A DNA stretch of 64,000 nt from contig JAXHTV010000001.1 in assembly GCA_034189865.1 (NCBI GenBank), positions 150,619-214,618 on the forward strand, written 5' to 3'. Position numbers and translations under genes: made by a program. The notes beneath the pieces were generated by a model. That model saw only the letters and a list, made by a program, of their open reading frames with translations, was not told where the DNA came from and ran no database searches. This document shows positions 60,404 to 64,000 of this stretch, in pieces. Source of the stretch: Pseudomonadota bacterium. GTDB lineage: Bacteria; Pseudomonadota; Gammaproteobacteria; UBA5335. Every line of letters begins with the position of its first letter. The first letter of the stretch is position 1.

Positions 60404-61960
60404 TCAGTCAACATGCACCACCACGCCGCCCCGGCGCGGATCGCCCGCGCCGTCCAAAAGGCCATCCGCCTGGCGCATCACGCCGTGGACGCCACCGAAG
60501 AACAGGTTTCTCGAGGACCACACTTCAGTATCCGGCCACAGCTCGCGAAGCTGACCAGTCAGTGATTCGTCAAACCCGCCCTCGATACTCAACCGTCGCC
60601 CTTCCAGGTGGATGCGAGGCCGACTCACCGCTTCGGCAATAGGCAGGCCGAAATCAATCAAATTGACCAATACCTGCAAAATCGCCGTGCGAATCCGGTT
60701 GGAACCACCCGAACCCAAGGCCACCGATGTGCCATCGGGAAACACGGCCAGGCTGGGCGCCATCATGGAAGTCATGCGTTGGTTGGCCGGCCAGGCATGA
60801 AAGCCGTGGGGATTGAGATCTTCCTCGCCGAGCATATTGTTCAACATCACGCCCGTATCGGGAATCAAACGGCCGCAACCCTCGCCGTTGCTGGCTGTTA
60901 AGCTGGCGATATTGCCCTCGGCATCGATCACACTGATATGCGTGGTGCCGCGTGAAGAGCGCGCCCGACCCAAAAGCTCCATCCGATAGCGACGGAGGTA
61001 GTCAACATCCAGCAAACGTAAGGCATGGGGATGATTCGCCTGATCCAAAGCCGCCTCGATGCGCGCCTGGTTGGTGAGATCCATGACCCGGGCAAGTTGA
61101 TGTAAGTGGCTCGGATCATCCGCACTACGCACTGAGAAGTCGAGAGCCTCCATCAGACGCAAGGCGAAAGCGATCAGGATGCCACCGGACGACGGGGGTG
61201 GGTTGGTCGCCAGTGACACGCCGCGGTAGTCCAGGCATAAAGGGGACCGGCGGGCCACACGGTAGTTCGACAAATCCTCCCGCACCAAATGGCCGCCGCC
61301 GGCCTGACACAGCTCGGCGATGGCGGTGGCAATTTCACCCTCATAGAACCACTCGGCACCCTCCCGGGCCAGCGCTTCCATGAAATCAGCCAACTCCGAT
61401 TGGCGCAGGATCTCTCCTTCGCGCAACAGCGAACCGGAGCCATCTCGGCCAGCGTAGGTGGCGCGCGTCTCCGCGTGCGCTGTATAGATGGGCGCGACGA
61501 TGTCGAAAATCATCGCCTGAAAGCGATTCATTTCCACCCCTTCCCGTGCCGAGGCCACCGCCGGTGCCACCAGATCCTGCATGGGCAGCGTGCCCAGATC
61601 CTGGTGAACGGCGAACAAGCCTCGCGCCACCCCGGGCGTGGCCACCGAACCCAAGCCCATATGGAAGATCTGACGCGCGGTGCCGAAGTCAGCGGAGATG
61701 GGAAAAAAATCCAGGGCGTCCTGCGGCCGGGGCCGTCGCGGCGTTTGGGCGAAGAAGTCGTAGAGTAGTTGCTGGCCGGTGGCCGTGCGGGCGAGTAGAA
61801 ATCCGCCTCCGCCGAATGAGGCCAGAACCGGCTCGGCCACACAAGCGGCGCAGAACGCCGCCACTGCGGCGTCGAACGCGTTGCCTCCCGCTCGCAATAC
61901 CTCTTCCGCCGCGTGGGCCGTCACGGGATGGCCGCAAGCAATGATCCCTCGGGTTGTCAC
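60404..61960 (-). CDS. Gamma-glutamyltransferase family protein
   Basis: 518-aa Ntn hydrolase that transfers or hydrolyses the gamma-glutamyl bond of glutathione-like peptides. The proenzyme cleavage/nucleophile site is SRGTTHISVID, with Thr near 339. The N-terminal GHPVTAHAAEEVLRAGGNAFDAA and the C-terminal NPPPSSGG segments are typical. No signal peptide is visible from the GTG at 61960, nor from the 62110 frame, so a cytoplasmic GGT-like enzyme is possible. It follows the MBL gene on the same strand. Confidence 0.87.
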   Translation of the reverse strand: MTTRGIIACGHPVTAHAAEEVLRAGGNAFDAAVAAFCAACVAEPVLASFGGGGFLLARTATGQQLLYDFFAQTPRRPRPQDALDFFPISADFGTARQIFHMGLGSVATPGVARGLFAVHQDLGTLPMQDLVAPAVASAREGVEMNRFQAMIFDIVAPIYTAHAETRATYAGRDGSGSLLREGEILRQSELADFMEALAREGAEWFYEGEIATAIAELCQAGGGHLVREDLSNYRVARRSPLCLDYRGVSLATNPPPSSGGILIAFALRLMEALDFSVRSADDPSHLHQLARVMDLTNQARIEAALDQANHPHALRLLDVDYLRRYRMELLGRARSSRGTTHISVIDAEGNIASLTASNGEGCGRLIPDTGVMLNNMLGEEDLNPHGFHAWPANQRMTSMMAPSLAVFPDGTSVALGSGGSNRIRTAILQVLVNLIDFGLPIAEAVSRPRIHLEGRRLSIEGGFDESLTGQLRELWPDTEVWSSRNLFFGGVHGVMRQADGLLDGAGDPRRGGVVVHVD

Positions 61961-62031
61961 AGACGTCTCTGTCAGGTGTTGTGGGAGTCGACCGCCCCCC
62001 GTACGGCGGGGCGAAGAATCGGCGTGGAACG

Positions 62032-62841
62032 TCAGGCGCTGAGTCGGGAGAGTGGAACTGACCGTTCCGCACGCTCGCCATACGCCTCGCCCAGAACAAT
62101 GCGCTGACATTTGCTAACAACCCGGTAGCCATGGGCCTGTAGCGTGCGCGCATCCCCTGCCGAATGGTAATGATACAACCACATCCGCGCGCGTTGCTCG
62201 GCGGTGTATTCCCGCGCCAGATCGGCCATTCCGGTATGGGACGGATTCCCGTGCAAGCCGCAGTCGTGGAAGATGGTCTCGCCTGCGCCGGCGTGGGCGA
62301 CCAACTGCTCGGGGATCGGACGGGTATCGCCGGTATAGAGGAATTTTCCCGGCAGGCAAAGGCCGAATGCGCTGTTCGGCGCATGATGTCGGGCCTCAAA
62401 CACATGATAGCAGCGGTGATTCAGCCAGAAGCGCTGACCAACGGGACACAAACGAAAAACGTCCCAGAAGTTCCCATCACCTTCCGCCAGCGTTTCTGGA
62501 TAGGCCGCGATGCGCTGGTGTAACCAGGCCACCAGAGATACCGGCACGAACAAGCGGATGGGCGCAACCGCGCTTGCGCCAAATCGCGCCTGATAGAAAA
62601 GCGCCTCCAATCCGGCGACGTGATCCATGTGCACATGGGTGATGAAGATGGCCTCGGGAAGCGTCCCGTAAGCGGCGAGATAGGCGGCTAACGTGTCGTG
62701 ACCACAGTCGATCAACAGCTCGGGACGCCCGGCTCGCTCGAGCACGCACGCGGCCGAACCCAATGCCGGATGACTTGGCGCACCCACGCCCAAAAAGTGA
62801 ACGCAATCGGCAGGCGCGGCAACCTCAGTCACCTTCGTCAC
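62032..62841 (-). CDS. MBL-fold metallo-hydrolase (RNase Z-like)
   Basis: 269-aa metallo-beta-lactamase-fold enzyme. The zinc motif THVHMDH lies at about 68-74, with additional metal-ligand candidates in ARHHAP and TGDTRP and a YHYHSA segment. Overall similarity suggests the ElaC/RNase Z-like branch of MBL proteins, but the substrate is not known. Its start overlaps the end of the glycosyltransferase gene by 17 nt, so they are co-translated. Confidence 0.82.
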   Translation of the reverse strand: MTKVTEVAAPADCVHFLGVGAPSHPALGSAACVLERAGRPELLIDCGHDTLAAYLAAYGTLPEAIFITHVHMDHVAGLEALFYQARFGASAVAPIRLFVPVSLVAWLHQRIAAYPETLAEGDGNFWDVFRLCPVGQRFWLNHRCYHVFEARHHAPNSAFGLCLPGKFLYTGDTRPIPEQLVAHAGAGETIFHDCGLHGNPSHTGMADLAREYTAEQRARMWLYHYHSAGDARTLQAHGYRVVSKCQRIVLGEAYGERAERSVPLSRLSA

Positions 62842-63655
62842 GCCAGGACAGGTACCCGGCCGGCCGGCCGGAAATCGCCTCGGTGTAGGCCCGACTCAAG
62901 GCCCGTTTGTGAAACAGCATATTGCCCGCGGCTTGACGAAAAGACTCCGTCCAGAAGCCCAAGCCATTGATCTCCAGCTTGTGTAAACAATATGTGTAGG
63001 CGATCTCGGCGCGGCGTTGGCGGGTCAGGCGGGCGGAAATACCTTCTCGGGCAATGAAATGGTCATGCAGTGGCTCAGTGAGCACCACGGCCTCGCCCGC
63101 ACGCTCCAGGGCACGGAGCATGAACAGCGAGTCATCTTGCAGCACCACGTCTTCGTCCCATTGATGCCGGAGCACGCTGTGATGAAACACAAATGACAAG
63201 GGGTCGTCGATGCACAGGAACCGCTCCAAGTCCAACACCACGATCGTCGGCTCGAGTGGCAACACGGTGCGAAGACATCGTCCGGAGTCAATCTCGACGA
63301 TGTTCACGTTGTCCGCCGCCATTCCGTGGTCGCTGGCCAGCGGCACCAGCGAAGCCAAGCGCTCAGGGTGATAACGGTCGTTCGCATCCATCAAGGCCAC
63401 AAACTCGCCGCGCGCTTGATGCAAGCCCGTGTTGCGGGCGACATTCGGACCAGCATCGGGAAATGGCGAGGCAATGAAACGAATCCGACCGTCGTCGCAA
63501 CCCCGTCGGGCCAATTCGCGCCGGCATGACCGGTCATCATCGCTCACGATGAGCAACTCCCAGTTCTCATGGGTTTGATTTCGCAGCGAGGCCACTGCGC
63601 GCAGCGCAGCGCCCTCGATGGCACGAACGGGAAACACAATGGAAACAAGCGGCAT
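62825..63655 (-). CDS. Family 2 glycosyltransferase
   Basis: 276-aa GT-A fold glycosyltransferase. The N-terminal PLVSIVFPVRAIEGAALRAV strand, VSDDDRS, and LMDANDRYHP (the DxD-like metal motif) are typical of GT2. There are no transmembrane segments. Specificity cannot be read. ATG 63655 is used; TTG 63661 is an alternative. It overlaps the MBL gene by 17 nt. No other polysaccharide genes are nearby. Confidence 0.85.
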   Translation of the reverse strand: MPLVSIVFPVRAIEGAALRAVASLRNQTHENWELLIVSDDDRSCRRELARRGCDDGRIRFIASPFPDAGPNVARNTGLHQARGEFVALMDANDRYHPERLASLVPLASDHGMAADNVNIVEIDSGRCLRTVLPLEPTIVVLDLERFLCIDDPLSFVFHHSVLRHQWDEDVVLQDDSLFMLRALERAGEAVVLTEPLHDHFIAREGISARLTRQRRAEIAYTYCLHKLEINGLGFWTESFRQAAGNMLFHKRALSRAYTEAISGRPAGYLSWRDEGD

Positions 63656-63739
63656 GGCCAAAACACCGTCGTCTGTGAAAACGGCGTTAAGGTAGCGAAC
63701 GAAAACGACGAGTTGATGACAAAACGCGCGCTGAGCGAC

Positions 63740-64000
63740 TTATCCCATCTCGGTTCGGACCTGAATGTCGGAATGCAATGTTCGATGCACCGGGCAGCGA
63801 TCGGCGATTTCAATCAGGCGCTGGCGCTGGGTATCGTCCAAGGGACCATCGAGGGAAATCAGGCGATCGATTTGATCCACGCGGGTATCGGGATCCAGGC
63901 AATCCTCGCAATGCACTTTGCGGTGACGAAGCCGCACCTTCACCGCCTCCAAGGGCCATTTCCGGCGGTCGGCATACATTCTGAGCGTAATGGAGGTACA
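63740..64000 (-). CDS. OsmC-family protein (5' end outside window)
   Basis: C-terminal 86 residues of an OsmC/YhfA-type protein. [20 protein letters not shown] and [11 protein letters not shown] match the peroxidatic-Cys region and the second conserved Cys of OsmC-like peroxidases. The pattern is also that of the C-terminal half of alpha/beta-hydrolase-OsmC fusions. The start is beyond the right edge, so the full architecture is unknown. Confidence 0.85.
   Translation of the reverse strand, partial: CTSITLRMYADRRKWPLEAVKVRLRHRKVHCEDCLDPDTRVDQIDRLISLDGPLDDTQRQRLIEIADRCPVHRTLHSDIQVRTEMG

Noticed and set aside
61689..62405. 238-aa minus-strand ORF between the GGT and MBL genes
   Set aside because: Wrong-frame overlap of two well-supported genes, with Arg/Pro-rich composition.

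Overview
The window reads as chromosome of a free-living gammaproteobacterium with moderately high GC content. The best evidence is the minus-strand run rsmG-parA-parB-atpI-B-E-F-H-A-G-D-C-glmU. Other supporting genes are msrPQ, ppnN, srkA, prpBCD, dsbG and an RND-type outer-membrane channel. The order within the Gammaproteobacteria cannot be fixed from the sequence. I saw no tRNA, rRNA, CRISPR array, insertion sequence, integrase or prophage module, so this looks like core chromosome with scattered accessory genes.

Layout. 1-2.5 kb: end of a TolC-type channel gene, a 63-aa membrane protein and a lone BtrH-like acyltransferase. 2.8-9 kb: a PAS-GGDEF-EAL protein, a macrodomain protein, the msrPQ periplasmic methionine-sulfoxide repair pair and ppnN. 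9-14 kb: a small methyltransferase, a short CstA permease, a Cys-Cys-tailed small protein coupled to an ArsA/Get3-type ATPase, and a dienoyl-CoA-reductase-like SDR. 14-25 kb: glmU, the complete F1Fo ATP synthase operon with a clear promoter and terminator, then parB, parA and rsmG. 25-33.6 kb: srkA, a DUF523-DUF1722 fusion, several envelope or small proteins of unknown role, an EAL-HDOD protein, a DUF3135 protein and a Kv-type potassium channel. 33.6-39.7 kb: one giant gene with the order kinase-like, AAA ATPase, helical region, GAF, PAS, GGDEF, EAL-like. 40-46 kb: two hypothetical genes, the prpBCD 2-methylcitrate operon with an operator-like palindrome, and a membrane-anchored HELLH protein. 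46-54 kb: a FliK-like/FlhB-tail pair, an HDAC-family deacetylase, a GNAT enzyme, a tandem DsbA-fold isomerase, a lipoprotein M3 peptidase and dsbG. 54-64 kb: a phytase-like protein, a MuiA-like protein, a glutamate-synthase-like FMN protein, a holin-X-like protein and an NlpC/P60 lipoprotein. This last stretch also holds a methyltransferase/membrane-protein pair, gamma-glutamyltransferase, an MBL hydrolase, a family 2 glycosyltransferase and the end of an OsmC-type gene.

How the genes work together. Three proteins act, or once acted, on cyclic di-GMP. In the giant protein the kinase catalytic Asp, the DFG motif and the EAL motif are altered while GGDEF is intact, so it looks like an ATP- or STAND-type sensor whose working output is a diguanylate cyclase. 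Energy and carbon genes (atp, prpBCD, cstA-like, SDR) sit beside envelope and redox maintenance genes (msrPQ, dsbG, NlpC/P60, GGT, the lipoprotein peptidase).

The least explained loci are the giant signalling protein, the Cys-Cys-tail/ArsA pair, the lone BtrH-like enzyme, the structured gap at 28.4-28.8 kb and the orphan FliK/FlhB-tail pair.
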